Part shown: positions 24,892-33,575 of the stretch, piece after piece
How the letters are laid out: every line of letters starts with the position of its first letter
Numbering within the stretch: the stretch's first letter is position 1
Source of the DNA: a virus
Virus record (IMG/VR): IMGVR_UViG_3300021185_001079
Span: 1 to 56,383 of that record
Reading direction: 5' to 3' (one strand)
DNA length: 56,383 nucleotides
Notes under the pieces: model-generated
Databases searched by the model: none
Seen by the model: only the letters and a program-made list of their open reading frames with translations
Told to the model about the DNA's origin: nothing
Program-made: the position numbers and the translations under genes

Positions 24892-25695
24892 CCAATGATC
24901 CTCGGATCGTTTAACTTTTAGATCACTGCGTTTAGATTTGCCTAAAGACTTCCTATCACCTTTCATATGATCAATATATGATCCTAGTTCAGTATTAATA
25001 ATAGGATGCCCTTCACCTTTAATTAATCCTTTAGCGTAGTCGTTGTTTTTAACATCAAATTTAGATTCATGCCACTTGCGTACTACATCAAATATATAAC
25101 TATCGTGCCATTCTTTTTCTTTAAATATACCATTATCTGCATCTTCGTACATACGTTCAAACTCATTAAAGAACGGTAATGCATACACATGTTTAAGATT
25201 CATACTGTACCATCCGCACTCTGTATACTTGCTTCCGCGTCCTGCATAAGATAAAAATACATCATTAGGTATAAAGTTTTCAAAAAATTCCAACGGCATT
25301 TTGTTATGTACGATTGTGTCTGCATCCATCCATATAAGAATATCACTACCGCATGTATGTGCAGCATCTAGAACTGCATACACTTTATTAGCAAATCGTA
25401 TTGCATCCCATTTAAATTTTTTCTTAGCATCAGGCCGTTTCATATCAGGACCTTGACCATTTGCTCTTGGATCGTTACGCCAACAATCTTTAAAAAAAAC
25501 TAATTTAGGTAATGTTGCATGATGATCAACTATTGTTATTTGATTGGGATCAGGATTAATAGGATTACAATCTTCAGCATACGCAATCATCTTAACACGT
25601 TTATCTACATATTTGTGAAAAGAATTTAAAAACTTTTGTGCATATAAGTCAAGTCCGGGTTTATGAAATGTAGTAACTACTGTAATTTCTCTCAT
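24886..25695 (-). CDS. Glycosyltransferase with DAD motif, minus strand
   Basis: A 269-aa GT-A-type protein with ILIWMDADTIVHNKMP near residue 120, TECGWYSMNLKH near 158 and EKEWHDSYIFDVV near 193. Its start region is shared with the promoter of the divergent paralogue E gene. Its pairing with the convergent gene at 24160 suggests an inverted duplication or a reorganised pair. Confidence 0.7.
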   Translation of the reverse strand: MREITVVTTFHKPGLDLYAQKFLNSFHKYVDKRVKMIAYAEDCNPINPDPNQITIVDHHATLPKLVFFKDCWRNDPRANGQGPDMKRPDAKKKFKWDAIRFANKVYAVLDAAHTCGSDILIWMDADTIVHNKMPLEFFENFIPNDVFLSYAGRGSKYTECGWYSMNLKHVYALPFFNEFERMYEDADNGIFKEKEWHDSYIFDVVRKWHESKFDVKNNDYAKGLIKGEGHPIINTELGSYIDHMKGDRKSLGKSKRSDLKVKRSEDHWL

Positions 25696-25723
25696 TGACT
25701 TATCTTTCTAACTATGCTATATT
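25695..25723 (+). promoter_or_regulatory. Early-type promoter of paralogue E, leaderless geometry
   Basis: TTGACT, a 17-bp spacer and TATATT, then five bases to the ATG at 25729. The spacer ends in GC before the -10 box, as in most minus-strand early promoters. Confidence 0.65.
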
Positions 25724-25728
25724 TAACT

Positions 25729-26601
25729 ATGAAATTTAAATTATGGAGAGAACATGGAGCGCAGAATGCCCGTCCCATTTTTGATGCTTTTGAGCATTCT
25801 TGTATTAATAATGGCCACACTATTGTCAGTAGTAATAGTAGTAACGATTCCGATTGCGATGTTATTTGGAGTGTGCTTTTTCACGGCAGAATGGCTCGTA
25901 ACAAAGATATTTGGACCCGTAATACTAAACTTTCTAAACCAACTATCGTACTCGAAGTCGGAGGAATCGAAAGAGGTAAGACGTGGAAGGTAGGACTAAA
26001 TGGTATCAACCGTGATGGGCATCTTGGCCCTAGTGACAATGATAACAATCGTGCTAGGAGTATGGGATTAGAGCTCTCTCCTTGGAGACTAAACGGAAAA
26101 TATATTCTATTATGCGGCCAACATGATCAAAGTTTGCAGTGGGCAAATATGCCTAGTATGAAAGACTGGATGCATAGTATTATACAACAGATTCGAAAAC
26201 ATACTGATCGTCCAATACTTATTAGGCCGCATCCGAGGTGTAAAATAAGACACATTAATCAGAATTATTCTAATGTGCATATACAAGAACCAAAACAGAT
26301 AAAAGGCACATATGATGATTTTGATATGGGGTTTAATAATATATATTGTACTATTAGCTATAGTAGTAACCCTGGTATCCATTCTGCCATCAACGGTGTC
26401 CCTACTTTTGTTAGCCATAGTAGTCTTGCTTATCCTGTAGGCAATGATATAGACTTTATACATAATATCGAAACGCCGTTAATGCCGGACAGACAGCAAT
26501 GGTTAAACGATTATGCCTGGACAGAATATACTGTAGAAGAAATAGCTGCTGGTATTCCTTTGAATTACTTGACAAATTTAATTAAACCTGTTAGTATATA
26601 A
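25729..26601 (+). CDS. GT-B-like glycan protein, paralogue E
   Basis: A 290-aa copy of the family with QIRKHTDRPILIRPHPRCK near residue 155, a weaker NNIYCTISYSSNPGIHSAING near 199, VPTFVSHSSLAYPVG and a C-terminal PDRQQWLNDYAWTEYTVEEIAAG. The start is set by the promoter, since an ATG at 25714 lies upstream of the -10 box. It ends the glycan island. The stop overlaps the promoter of the next gene. Confidence 0.62.
   Translation: MKFKLWREHGAQNARPIFDAFEHSCINNGHTIVSSNSSNDSDCDVIWSVLFHGRMARNKDIWTRNTKLSKPTIVLEVGGIERGKTWKVGLNGINRDGHLGPSDNDNNRARSMGLELSPWRLNGKYILLCGQHDQSLQWANMPSMKDWMHSIIQQIRKHTDRPILIRPHPRCKIRHINQNYSNVHIQEPKQIKGTYDDFDMGFNNIYCTISYSSNPGIHSAINGVPTFVSHSSLAYPVGNDIDFIHNIETPLMPDRQQWLNDYAWTEYTVEEIAAGIPLNYLTNLIKPVSI
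26569..26597 (+). promoter_or_regulatory. Early promoter before the UvsW partner, leaderless geometry
   Basis: TTGACA, 17 bp, TAGTAT, then ATAAT and the ATG at 26603. No ribosome site can fit. Confidence 0.7.
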
Positions 26602-26602
26602 T

Positions 26603-27787
26603 ATGATAGAATTAAACTCAATAGAAGATTGTTTAGAAGTGCTAGTTGGCTTGCAAGAGCACTCGTATAATTTTACAGTAGATAGTAATGATATTGGCAT
26701 CATGCGTAGTATTGCTCGTCAAGTATTTACAGGCACTGCCCTTACTGATCGACAGTTTGATCTTATGCAAAAAAAATTAGTAGACTATAAATCACAGTTC
26801 ACCTCGTATCAGTTAGACATCGATAAAGCTATTGTCCAGTCTCGACAGCCTTTACGTGAAATTGATAGAAGTAAAACTGTTGAATTAGTTGATAACTATA
26901 TTAAAGTAAGATTTCCATTTAATAGAAAATTAGCAGCAAAAATACAGAAGTGTATTAGAAAAGTTAAAACTAAATCTTACAAACATACAAAAAGTTCAAA
27001 CGAGCATTATTTTATTTTTAACGAAACAAATACACTAATTGTACTTGACGAATTTTCTGATAGTGCATTTTCTATTCAAGAAGAACTTGTAAATTTTTAT
27101 AAAAAAATACAAGAAATTAGTAATAAGCCAACTGATTATATACCAGGTATTTTAGATAATCAGTTAATAAATGTTAATGATACTGTTTTAGAAAAACTTA
27201 AAAAAGACACAAACAATAACATTCTTAAGATTGTAGATAGACAGCGTAGATACGGATTAACTAATTTTAATTTCAAAACAGATAATCCTAACTTAACTTC
27301 TAAGATTGCATTAAGGCCGGAACAATCGATATATTGTCCGGTAACGGAATACTCGTTAAATCAGTGTTACGAGGCAATTGATAAATTAGATCGATACCCG
27401 TTACTTATAATAGTCGAACCAGGACAAGAAGAAAAACAAATATTTCAATCATATTATATATTTGAAAAGTACTTGCAGCCTAATGCACAAACAGTATTTT
27501 TTAGACAAGATGGTGATACTAAACTTAATAAGTTTATTGCTGAGAAACAACTAAATTCAACGATTGACAAAACTACTAAAGTAGTGTATATTAAAGCTAA
27601 CAAGTTTCCAAAAGTGTTACTGTCAATAGATTGGAAGCCGATTACGGCATTTAGATTTAGTAATACAGATACACCAAACTATAAGAAAAGCACTGTGCTG
27701 TATATAAATGAGCACTGTGATCTAATACTAGAAAGAGAAGACTCGGTGTACGCAAACTACATGAATAAGTATCGGTGGAAAATATGA
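26603..27787 (+). CDS. Conserved protein coupled to UvsW, unknown function
   Basis: A 394-aa protein. The N-terminal 90 residues are helical and acidic. The middle (KVRFPFNRKLAAKIQKCIRKVKT) is strongly basic and could bind nucleic acid. The C-terminal half has beta strands (YPLLIIVEPGQEEKQIF, KVVYIKANKFPKVLLSID) without clear ATPase motifs. The stop overlaps the UvsW start (ATGA), so the two proteins are made together and may act together in recombination-dependent replication. Confidence 0.6.
   Translation: MIELNSIEDCLEVLVGLQEHSYNFTVDSNDIGIMRSIARQVFTGTALTDRQFDLMQKKLVDYKSQFTSYQLDIDKAIVQSRQPLREIDRSKTVELVDNYIKVRFPFNRKLAAKIQKCIRKVKTKSYKHTKSSNEHYFIFNETNTLIVLDEFSDSAFSIQEELVNFYKKIQEISNKPTDYIPGILDNQLINVNDTVLEKLKKDTNNNILKIVDRQRRYGLTNFNFKTDNPNLTSKIALRPEQSIYCPVTEYSLNQCYEAIDKLDRYPLLIIVEPGQEEKQIFQSYYIFEKYLQPNAQTVFFRQDGDTKLNKFIAEKQLNSTIDKTTKVVYIKANKFPKVLLSIDWKPITAFRFSNTDTPNYKKSTVLYINEHCDLILEREDSVYANYMNKYRWKI
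27564..27592 (+). promoter_or_regulatory. Possible internal promoter before uvsW
   Basis: TTGACA, 17 bp and TATATT inside the upstream gene, 191 nt before the uvsW ATG. The spacer contains the palindrome ACTACT, AA, AGTAGT, as in the minus-strand cassettes. It may be chance inside coding sequence. Confidence 0.35.
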
Positions 27788-29247
27788 GTAGTTGTAAACT
27801 AATCATTGAAGACGAAGTAAACATTAAGATCGAAGGTCTTGATGTTGATGTTCGTAGAAAACTTTCTAATGCGCTCAAGTTCGAAGTGCCGTATGCAAAA
27901 CATATGCCACAGTATAAACTAGGACGCTGGGATGGCAAAGTTGCTTTCTTTGGTATCGGTGGTACTGGCTATGTTAATCATCTTAACGTAGTACAGGAAG
28001 TACTTGCTAAGAACAAAGTACAGATTGTTGACATTGAAGATCGAAGACATCCTATACAATTAGACTTTAAACCGGTAACAGAAAACTACTGGAAGGATCA
28101 AGGCGTTGTATGGCCTGAGGGTCATCCAGCAGAAGGTGAAGATATTATTCTACGTGACTATCAAGTAGAAGCAATTAATAACTTTATTAATAATCCACAG
28201 AGCTTGCAACAGATTGCTACTGGTGCAGGTAAAACAATTACAACAGCAACGTTGTCACATATAAGCGAGCCGTATGGTAGAAGTCTTGTGATTGTTCCTA
28301 ACAAGTCGTTAGTGGAACAAACAGAAGAGGACTATATTAACTGCGGCTTGGACGTAGGTGTGTACTTCGGCGATAGAAAGAACCTAGGTAAGACTCACAC
28401 TATATGTACTTGGCAGAGTTTGAATATTCTCGACAAGAAGCATAAGGACGGCTCAGCAGTGTTATCACTTGCAGAGTTCCTAGAAGGTGTTAGCACTGTT
28501 ATCGTCGATGAGGTACACCAGGCAAAGGCAGAGGTTCTCAAGAACCTGCTTACACGCAACCTACGGAATGCGCCCATTCGTTGGGGACTCACTGGCACAG
28601 TGCCAAGAGAAAAGTTTGAGTTTGAAAGTATTCATGCTTCGCTAGGTCCAGTCATTGGACAAATTAGTGCTAAAGAATTGCAAGACAAAGGTGTGCTTGC
28701 AGAGTGTCATGTTAATGTAGTACAGATGATAGACACAGTAGCACATGCAGGTTATCAAGAAGAATTAAAATATCTAACAACAAATACAGAACGATTAGAG
28801 TACATAGGCAAGCTACTGAATACAGTAAAAGAATCAGGCAACACATTAATATTAGTAGACAGAATTAGTGCCGGAGAGGCACTAGCAGAACTTATCCCAG
28901 ATAGCACTTTCGTAAGTGGTGCAGTAAAAAATAAAGATAGGAAAGAAACATATGATACTATACGTGAAGGAACTAATGAAGTTATCATCGCTACATACGG
29001 AGTGGCCGCTGTGGGTCTCAACATTCCTCGTATTTTTAACCTGGTTCTTCTCGAGCCTGGAAAAAGTTTCGTAAGAGTAATTCAGTCAATTGGTAGAGGT
29101 GTAAGGAAGGCAAAGGACAAAGACTTCGTACAAATATGGGACTTGACATCGACATGCAAGTTTGCGAAGCGGCACCTTACTCAACGTAAAAAGTTTTACA
29201 AAGAGGCGCAATACCCATTTACTATTGAAAAAGTAGATTGGAAATAA
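27784..29247 (+). CDS. uvsW: UvsW-type DNA helicase
   Basis: A 487-aa superfamily 2 helicase like T4 UvsW, which unwinds R-loops and branched DNA and helps the switch from origin to recombination-driven replication. It has an N-terminal DNA-binding part, RDYQVEAI near residue 124, Walker A ATGAGKT at 145-151, VIVDEVH near 240, GLTGT near 273 and C-terminal motifs with GLNIPRIFNLVLLEP and QSIGRGVRK. The ATG overlapping the previous stop is used here. Confidence 0.92.
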   Translation: MSSCKLIIEDEVNIKIEGLDVDVRRKLSNALKFEVPYAKHMPQYKLGRWDGKVAFFGIGGTGYVNHLNVVQEVLAKNKVQIVDIEDRRHPIQLDFKPVTENYWKDQGVVWPEGHPAEGEDIILRDYQVEAINNFINNPQSLQQIATGAGKTITTATLSHISEPYGRSLVIVPNKSLVEQTEEDYINCGLDVGVYFGDRKNLGKTHTICTWQSLNILDKKHKDGSAVLSLAEFLEGVSTVIVDEVHQAKAEVLKNLLTRNLRNAPIRWGLTGTVPREKFEFESIHASLGPVIGQISAKELQDKGVLAECHVNVVQMIDTVAHAGYQEELKYLTTNTERLEYIGKLLNTVKESGNTLILVDRISAGEALAELIPDSTFVSGAVKNKDRKETYDTIREGTNEVIIATYGVAAVGLNIPRIFNLVLLEPGKSFVRVIQSIGRGVRKAKDKDFVQIWDLTSTCKFAKRHLTQRKKFYKEAQYPFTIEKVDWK

Positions 29248-29248
29248 A

Positions 29249-29755
29249 ATGAAAATATTAACATTAGAAAACAAATGTTATAACTTAGACGACTTACCAG
29301 ATAGACTTGAAGACGATGTAAGATTTAGTGTTCTTGATAATAGTGATCCAAAAGAGCCAGATTTCTTTTTTGTTCCACTTATCTTTTTAGAATCTTTTAG
29401 TTCGCCTGCTATGGTTTTAAGAATTGGTCAAAACGAAATTACTATGCCTGTTGATTGGAGCGTAGCAGTTGGCTGTTCCGAAAGTGGTAATGATATTGAA
29501 ATACTTCCGCTAACTAGTATTAACGATAGAGGATTTGAAGCCTTCCTTTTTAATCCTTTAACTAGTTACAAAACAGGATTTGACGAATTAGAGATTGTAA
29601 ATTTTTATACAGATGTAAAATGGTATTTTCCTAAAATGAAAAACGGCCAGTTGCTAACAGTACCATTAACTAATGGAGATAATCCTGACTGTGCATTCTT
29701 TGTAAAAGATATTTCAAAGCAATGTGAAGTAATAGATTATGGAAAACTTTTATGA
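29249..29755 (+). CDS. Conserved marine T4-like protein of unknown function
   Basis: A 168-aa, acidic, beta-rich protein (FFFVPLIFLESFSSPAMVL, then VDWSVAVG, then VKWYFPKMKNGQLLTVPL). It lies one base after uvsW and overlaps the oxygenase by 4 bp, so it belongs to the same transcription unit. I know no assigned role. Confidence 0.62.
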   Translation: MKILTLENKCYNLDDLPDRLEDDVRFSVLDNSDPKEPDFFFVPLIFLESFSSPAMVLRIGQNEITMPVDWSVAVGCSESGNDIEILPLTSINDRGFEAFLFNPLTSYKTGFDELEIVNFYTDVKWYFPKMKNGQLLTVPLTNGDNPDCAFFVKDISKQCEVIDYGKLL

Positions 29756-30387
29756 TACATGACGAAGAAATTTTAGATATTGATTTTTTACGCAGCTATT
29801 ATATCGATCTAGATATAGTTGATGAAATATATAATACAGCAATAAACGAAAAGGAATTTTCTCAACCAGGCTTGAGTGGCGGAAGAATTCAACCTGAAGT
29901 AAAATCAAGTTTTGATCTTCGTCTAGATGACTACCCGAGGCTACATGAAAAATATATGCTTCAGTTGCAAAAATGTCTAGAAGCATATATGGACGATTAT
30001 CCGTGGTGCAACAATTATAATCCGTTTACAACAAAAGACTTTACAAACATTCAACGATACGAACCTGGACAAGGGTTTTCAGCATGGCATACCGAACGAG
30101 GTGGTGTTGACCCGGTTGAATGTAATAGACATTTAGTGTTTATGACATACCTAAATGATGTTACTGATGGTGGCGAAACAGAATGGTTACATCAAAATAT
30201 AAAGGTACGAGCCGCAAAAGGTCGAACAGTAATATGGCCAGCGGATTGGACATTTACTCACAGAGGGATAGCCTCTCCAACACAGGAAAAAGTTATAGTA
30301 ACAGGTTGGCTATCATATTATAGTAGAGAAGGAGATACAAATGAAAGCAGGAAAAATTTGGGGTCAGACAGAATTGGTCCACGCTAA
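29752..30387 (+). CDS. 2-oxoglutarate/Fe(II)-dependent dioxygenase (prolyl 4-hydroxylase type)
   Basis: A 211-aa protein with a double-stranded beta-helix pattern. Probable iron ligands are His113 and Glu115 (AWHTERGG) and His170 (TFTHRGI), with Lys180 as likely 2-oxoglutarate contact. The ligand triad uses Glu where most members have Asp. Before the core is FTNIQRYEPGQGFSAW, typical of the phage/P4H group. Such enzymes are common in marine T4-like phages and their substrate is rarely known. A protein or base hydroxylation target cannot be chosen from sequence. Confidence 0.78.
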   Translation: MIHDEEILDIDFLRSYYIDLDIVDEIYNTAINEKEFSQPGLSGGRIQPEVKSSFDLRLDDYPRLHEKYMLQLQKCLEAYMDDYPWCNNYNPFTTKDFTNIQRYEPGQGFSAWHTERGGVDPVECNRHLVFMTYLNDVTDGGETEWLHQNIKVRAAKGRTVIWPADWTFTHRGIASPTQEKVIVTGWLSYYSREGDTNESRKNLGSDRIGPR

Positions 30388-30706
30388 CGGCGTATTAGAA
30401 TTTCACCGTATTGAATATAAAGCAGGATTTAAATGTTCAGAACATGAGCATCAATTTAAATGGAATGGATTTTTTGTAGAGTCAGGAAAGATGCTTGTAC
30501 GAGTATGGCAAGATGATCAAGATCTAGTTGATGAAACCATTCTTGAAGCCGGACAGTTTACACAAGTAAAGCCCGGAAAGATACACCAGTTTGAAGGACT
30601 CGAAGACGGCGTAGCATTTGAGTTATACTGGGCAGAATTTAATCATGATGATATAGTGAGGCGTACCAGTGGAACCGTGGTTGAAAAAAGATCCAAAAAC
30701 AAATAG
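30341..30706 (+). CDS. Cupin-domain protein
   Basis: A 121-aa single cupin: SEHEHQFKWNGFFVESGK near residue 28 (His-x-His metal motif) and AGQFTQVKPGKIHQFEGLEDG near 72 (second cupin motif with His). It starts inside the oxygenase gene with ribosome site AAGGAG, a 47-bp overlap. A metal-dependent sugar or small-molecule role fits the following Kdo genes, but this is inference. Confidence 0.7.
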   Translation: MKAGKIWGQTELVHANGVLEFHRIEYKAGFKCSEHEHQFKWNGFFVESGKMLVRVWQDDQDLVDETILEAGQFTQVKPGKIHQFEGLEDGVAFELYWAEFNHDDIVRRTSGTVVEKRSKNK

Positions 30707-30962
30707 ACTAATACCAGGACAGCCTTTGATATACGAAAGAGCAAATGGTGTAGTTTATGCAAGGTATAGAGATCCACCACACAACAATATACCTCGTTGG
30801 GTAATTGGTGGTGATCCAGGTGCTGTTGCTCGGGCCCAAGGTAGGCTATTAGATTATAGTGAATGGTTAGCACTATGTGACTTAGTAGATGATAATCCAA
30901 CTCTTAAAAAATTAATGGATCAACTTATTACAACATACTACCTTATAAAGGAAGATCAATGA
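30669..30962 (+). CDS. Small conserved protein, GTG start
   Basis: A 97-aa protein read from a GTG start overlapping the cupin gene, with GAGG eight bases upstream. It begins EPWLKKDPKTNRLIPGQPL and has a conserved-looking VVYARYRDPPHNNIPRWVIGG block. It ends by overlapping kdsA by 4 bp. The function is unknown, and coupling on both sides supports a real gene. Confidence 0.6.
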   Translation: MEPWLKKDPKTNRLIPGQPLIYERANGVVYARYRDPPHNNIPRWVIGGDPGAVARAQGRLLDYSEWLALCDLVDDNPTLKKLMDQLITTYYLIKEDQ

Positions 30963-31732
30963 GAATCATAGCAGGCCCATGTCAGCACGAAACACTTGGA
31001 CAGTCTGTTGCTATTGCAAGAGAATGCAAGCGTGTATGTGACAAACATAATATAGAATATATTTTCAAAGCAAGTTATGATAAAGCAAATCGAACAAGTG
31101 CTAATGGTATCCGAGGCATGGGAATGGATGCAACAATGAACGACTTCCGTGCAATTAAAGAAACTTTTAAAATTAAAACACTTACTGATGTACATGATTA
31201 CGTGCAAGTAAATCGAATCTCAAGAGAGTTTAACGATGCAGTTGATGTACTACAAATACCTGCATTCCTATGTAGACAGACTGATCTTATTACAGCGGCA
31301 TGTGCAACAGACAAAGTTGTAAATATTAAAAAAGGCCAGTTCTTAGCGCCTTGGGATATGCAAGGTGTGCTAAGTAAGACTACAGACGCTAAAGAAGTCT
31401 GGGTAACAGAGAGAGGAACTAGTTTTGGATATAATACCCTTGTTGTTGATTATTCAGGGATTGATTGGATGCTTAATAATCTTTGTGTTCCTATTGTGTT
31501 TGATTGTACACACTCTGCCCAAAAGCCCGGAGGGAAGGGTAGTAGTTCAGGCGGGAATCGTGATCTTGTTCCTGGGTTCGCTCGTAGCGGGTCTGCTTTC
31601 GGGATTTCAAATTTCTTCCTCGAAGTACACGAACTGCCTGATAACGCACCATCAGACGGTCCAAATATGCTTCAACTAGATAAATTTGAGGAGGTTGTAG
31701 ATGACATCGTCCGCTATTCTTATACCCGCTAG
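30959..31732 (+). CDS. kdsA: 3-deoxy-D-manno-octulosonate 8-phosphate synthase (KdsA)
   Basis: A 257-aa aldolase joining phosphoenolpyruvate and arabinose-5-phosphate to make Kdo-8-P for lipopolysaccharide. Motifs are AGPCQHE at residues 5-11, FKASYDKANRTS near 38, RGMGM near 54, TDVHD near 75, VDVLQIPAFLCRQTDL near 97, NIKKGQFLAPWDM near 123, VFDCTHSAQKPG near 181 and a C-terminal FLEVHE near 227. All catalytic regions look present, and the size is slightly below the bacterial enzyme (about 280 aa). It is followed by kdsB. Confidence 0.9.
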   Translation: MRIIAGPCQHETLGQSVAIARECKRVCDKHNIEYIFKASYDKANRTSANGIRGMGMDATMNDFRAIKETFKIKTLTDVHDYVQVNRISREFNDAVDVLQIPAFLCRQTDLITAACATDKVVNIKKGQFLAPWDMQGVLSKTTDAKEVWVTERGTSFGYNTLVVDYSGIDWMLNNLCVPIVFDCTHSAQKPGGKGSSSGGNRDLVPGFARSGSAFGISNFFLEVHELPDNAPSDGPNMLQLDKFEEVVDDIVRYSYTR

Positions 31733-32396
31733 ATATCACAGCACACGCTTTCCAGGTAAGCCTCTATGTATGCTAGATGGCAAGACTATGATACAACGTG
31801 TAGTTGAAGCATGTAAGCAAACAGATTATGACGTATACGTGCTTACTGATCACAAGTTAATTGCACAAGCAGCCCAAGCCGCAGGCGCAGAGTTTTTTAT
31901 CGATAGTGAGACATATGAAAATGGCACTGAAAGAGTAGCAGGTGCAATACGTAGCCGTAAGTTCGACGAGTATGATCAGTTTGTAAACGTACAAGGTGAC
32001 ATGCCTGATGTAACACCGGAGTGTATTGATAAATGCATGTGGCACTTAAAAAACTATCAAGTGACAACAGTATTCACAGAGATGCCAGCAGCAATGCAAA
32101 ACGATCCTAACTCAGTTAAGTTAATTAGAGCTGGAGACCAAGCACTATGGTTTGGTAGAGGTATAACAGGTTACGGAGACTGGCACTTGGGCGTGTATGG
32201 ATATAAGAAAAATCCTTTACACTTGTACCATATATTAAATGTTACAAAAGAAGAACGTGTAGAAAAATTAGAACAACTGCGCTGGCTAAAAAGTGGTTGG
32301 CAAATTGGTTGTTTGAGTGTACAATTTAAAGGTACAGAGATAAACGCACCTGAGGACATTAAGACATGGCAGACAACGCACCAAAAGATAAACTAA
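31701..32396 (+). CDS. kdsB: CMP-Kdo synthetase (KdsB)
   Basis: A 231-aa cytidylyltransferase that activates Kdo with CTP. It starts SAILIPARYHSTRFPGKPL (family IPARxxSxRxPGKPL). It also shows MIQRVVEACKQ near 31, DVYVLTDH near 45, NGTERVAGA near 75, FVNVQGDMPDVTPE near 96 and HLGVYGYKK near 161, where bacterial KdsB has HIGIYGYR. It overlaps kdsA by 32 bp with ribosome site GAGGAGG inside kdsA. Together the two genes supply activated Kdo, although the A5P isomerase and phosphatase steps are not encoded here. Confidence 0.9.
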   Translation: MTSSAILIPARYHSTRFPGKPLCMLDGKTMIQRVVEACKQTDYDVYVLTDHKLIAQAAQAAGAEFFIDSETYENGTERVAGAIRSRKFDEYDQFVNVQGDMPDVTPECIDKCMWHLKNYQVTTVFTEMPAAMQNDPNSVKLIRAGDQALWFGRGITGYGDWHLGVYGYKKNPLHLYHILNVTKEERVEKLEQLRWLKSGWQIGCLSVQFKGTEINAPEDIKTWQTTHQKIN

Positions 32397-32833
32397 ATTT
32401 AAAACAAATATTCGGCTGTGTAGATATGAACTACAAAGGCGCCTGGAATGAGTTCTCAGATGAAGAAAAGAAAAGTGTTGCGTTTTGGTTACATAATCGA
32501 TACATTAGTAGTGTTGCTGGTAACCGTGCTAAACAAGAACGTGCAGTAGAATTAGTTAATGAGAACTTTAATAAAAACTTTAACGAAATTCAATCTAAAC
32601 ATAAACAATTGCTATGGCAGTCATTATGTACAGCCGGCGCAACAGGCAATATTGAGTTTCATCCGTGGATAGGTTTTAAAAAGAAAAAGAATGCAAAATC
32701 AAATAATAAAGCAGTAAAACTTTTTCAACAGTTATATCCTGCAATGAAACTTGACGATATTGATTTATTATCTACAATGTATACTGATAAGGAAGTTAAA
32801 GATCTTGCTGAGCAACTTAATATCAAAATTTAA
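32366..32833 (+). CDS. Conserved marine T4-like protein, possibly a clamp-loader subunit
   Basis: A 155-aa helical protein with FSDEEKKSVAFWLHNRYISS near residue 28 and KHKQLLWQSLC near 77. The HNRYIS-type motif and the size hint at small clamp-loader subunits (gp62) of marine T4-like phages, but I could not confirm this. The C-terminus is acidic and helical. It overlaps kdsB by 31 bp. Confidence 0.5.
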   Translation: MADNAPKDKLNLKQIFGCVDMNYKGAWNEFSDEEKKSVAFWLHNRYISSVAGNRAKQERAVELVNENFNKNFNEIQSKHKQLLWQSLCTAGATGNIEFHPWIGFKKKKNAKSNNKAVKLFQQLYPAMKLDDIDLLSTMYTDKEVKDLAEQLNIKI

Positions 32834-32879
32834 AAAACCAAGTAACGATTTAGTTTTTTATACGCCAGTGACGCCTATA

Positions 32880-33575
32880 ATGAAAATGTATCCTATTGAA
32901 CCGATGTCAAAGGTAAAGTTTGACTGGGTACCAAAAGTTCTGCAGGAATTTAAACAAGCACAAGAAATACCACATCCGGTCCCGTATACAACTATACGAA
33001 AATGTCCAGCAGTATTTGATATTTTAAAGACTGGGTACATTGTTCGACTTCCGTATGATATACACATTGATATAACACATACACCTGAATTTGAGTTTAG
33101 ATGGACAATTAAATCTGAACGCCTTAAAGATATTTCACTAGTACCTAATCTTGTTGATTCACAAAATCCGATAGCTGGACATAGGCGTCCGCACTCTGCA
33201 GATTCGGTATTAAAATTTTCTTTGCCATGGAGATGTAATGCGCCCAAAGGTGTAAAGATATTACATAGTCCGATACCGTATTCAGATACATATGATATTG
33301 AATCATGTATCGGCGTATGGGATCCAGAGCAGTCTCCGCAGTTAAATGTTCAAGCTTGGGTTAATCATCGTGAATCTAGTTTTACTATATTAGCCGGAAC
33401 GCCGATATGTCATCTTATTCCAATTACGGATCAAAAATTAAATTTAGTTGTAAGAGAACCAACACAGAAAGATATAGAATGGATACATCTAGAAGACTAT
33501 TACATATCGCACAAACTTCACTATGATCATAAAGCAACTAAAGAACTTTACCGTGAGCACTACTATGGCAAGTAA
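32880..33575 (+). CDS. Conserved phage protein of unknown function, beta-rich
   Basis: A 231-aa protein beginning MKMYPIEPMSK. It contains VPYTTIRKCPAVFDILKTGYIVRLPYD, a hydrophobic strand cluster, and LNVQAWVNHRESSFTILAGTPICHLIPI near residue 170. The pattern fits a beta-sandwich or cupin-like protein found in phages and bacteria without known activity. In-frame coding-like sequence extends upstream into the previous gene (SKFKKPSNDLVFYTP), so the true start may be earlier. Confidence 0.55.
   Translation: MKMYPIEPMSKVKFDWVPKVLQEFKQAQEIPHPVPYTTIRKCPAVFDILKTGYIVRLPYDIHIDITHTPEFEFRWTIKSERLKDISLVPNLVDSQNPIAGHRRPHSADSVLKFSLPWRCNAPKGVKILHSPIPYSDTYDIESCIGVWDPEQSPQLNVQAWVNHRESSFTILAGTPICHLIPITDQKLNLVVREPTQKDIEWIHLEDYYISHKLHYDHKATKELYREHYYGK

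Noticed and set aside
14310-26601. Homing endonuclease or transposase as the agent that brought in the glycan island
   Set aside because: No GIY-YIG, HNH, LAGLIDADG or DDE motif was seen, and the only insertion trace is the uvsY 3'-end repeat.
32366-32833. Firm assignment as clamp loader gp62
   Set aside because: Only a weak HNRYIS-type pattern supports it and no clamp loader gp44 or clamp gp45 gene is in this window.
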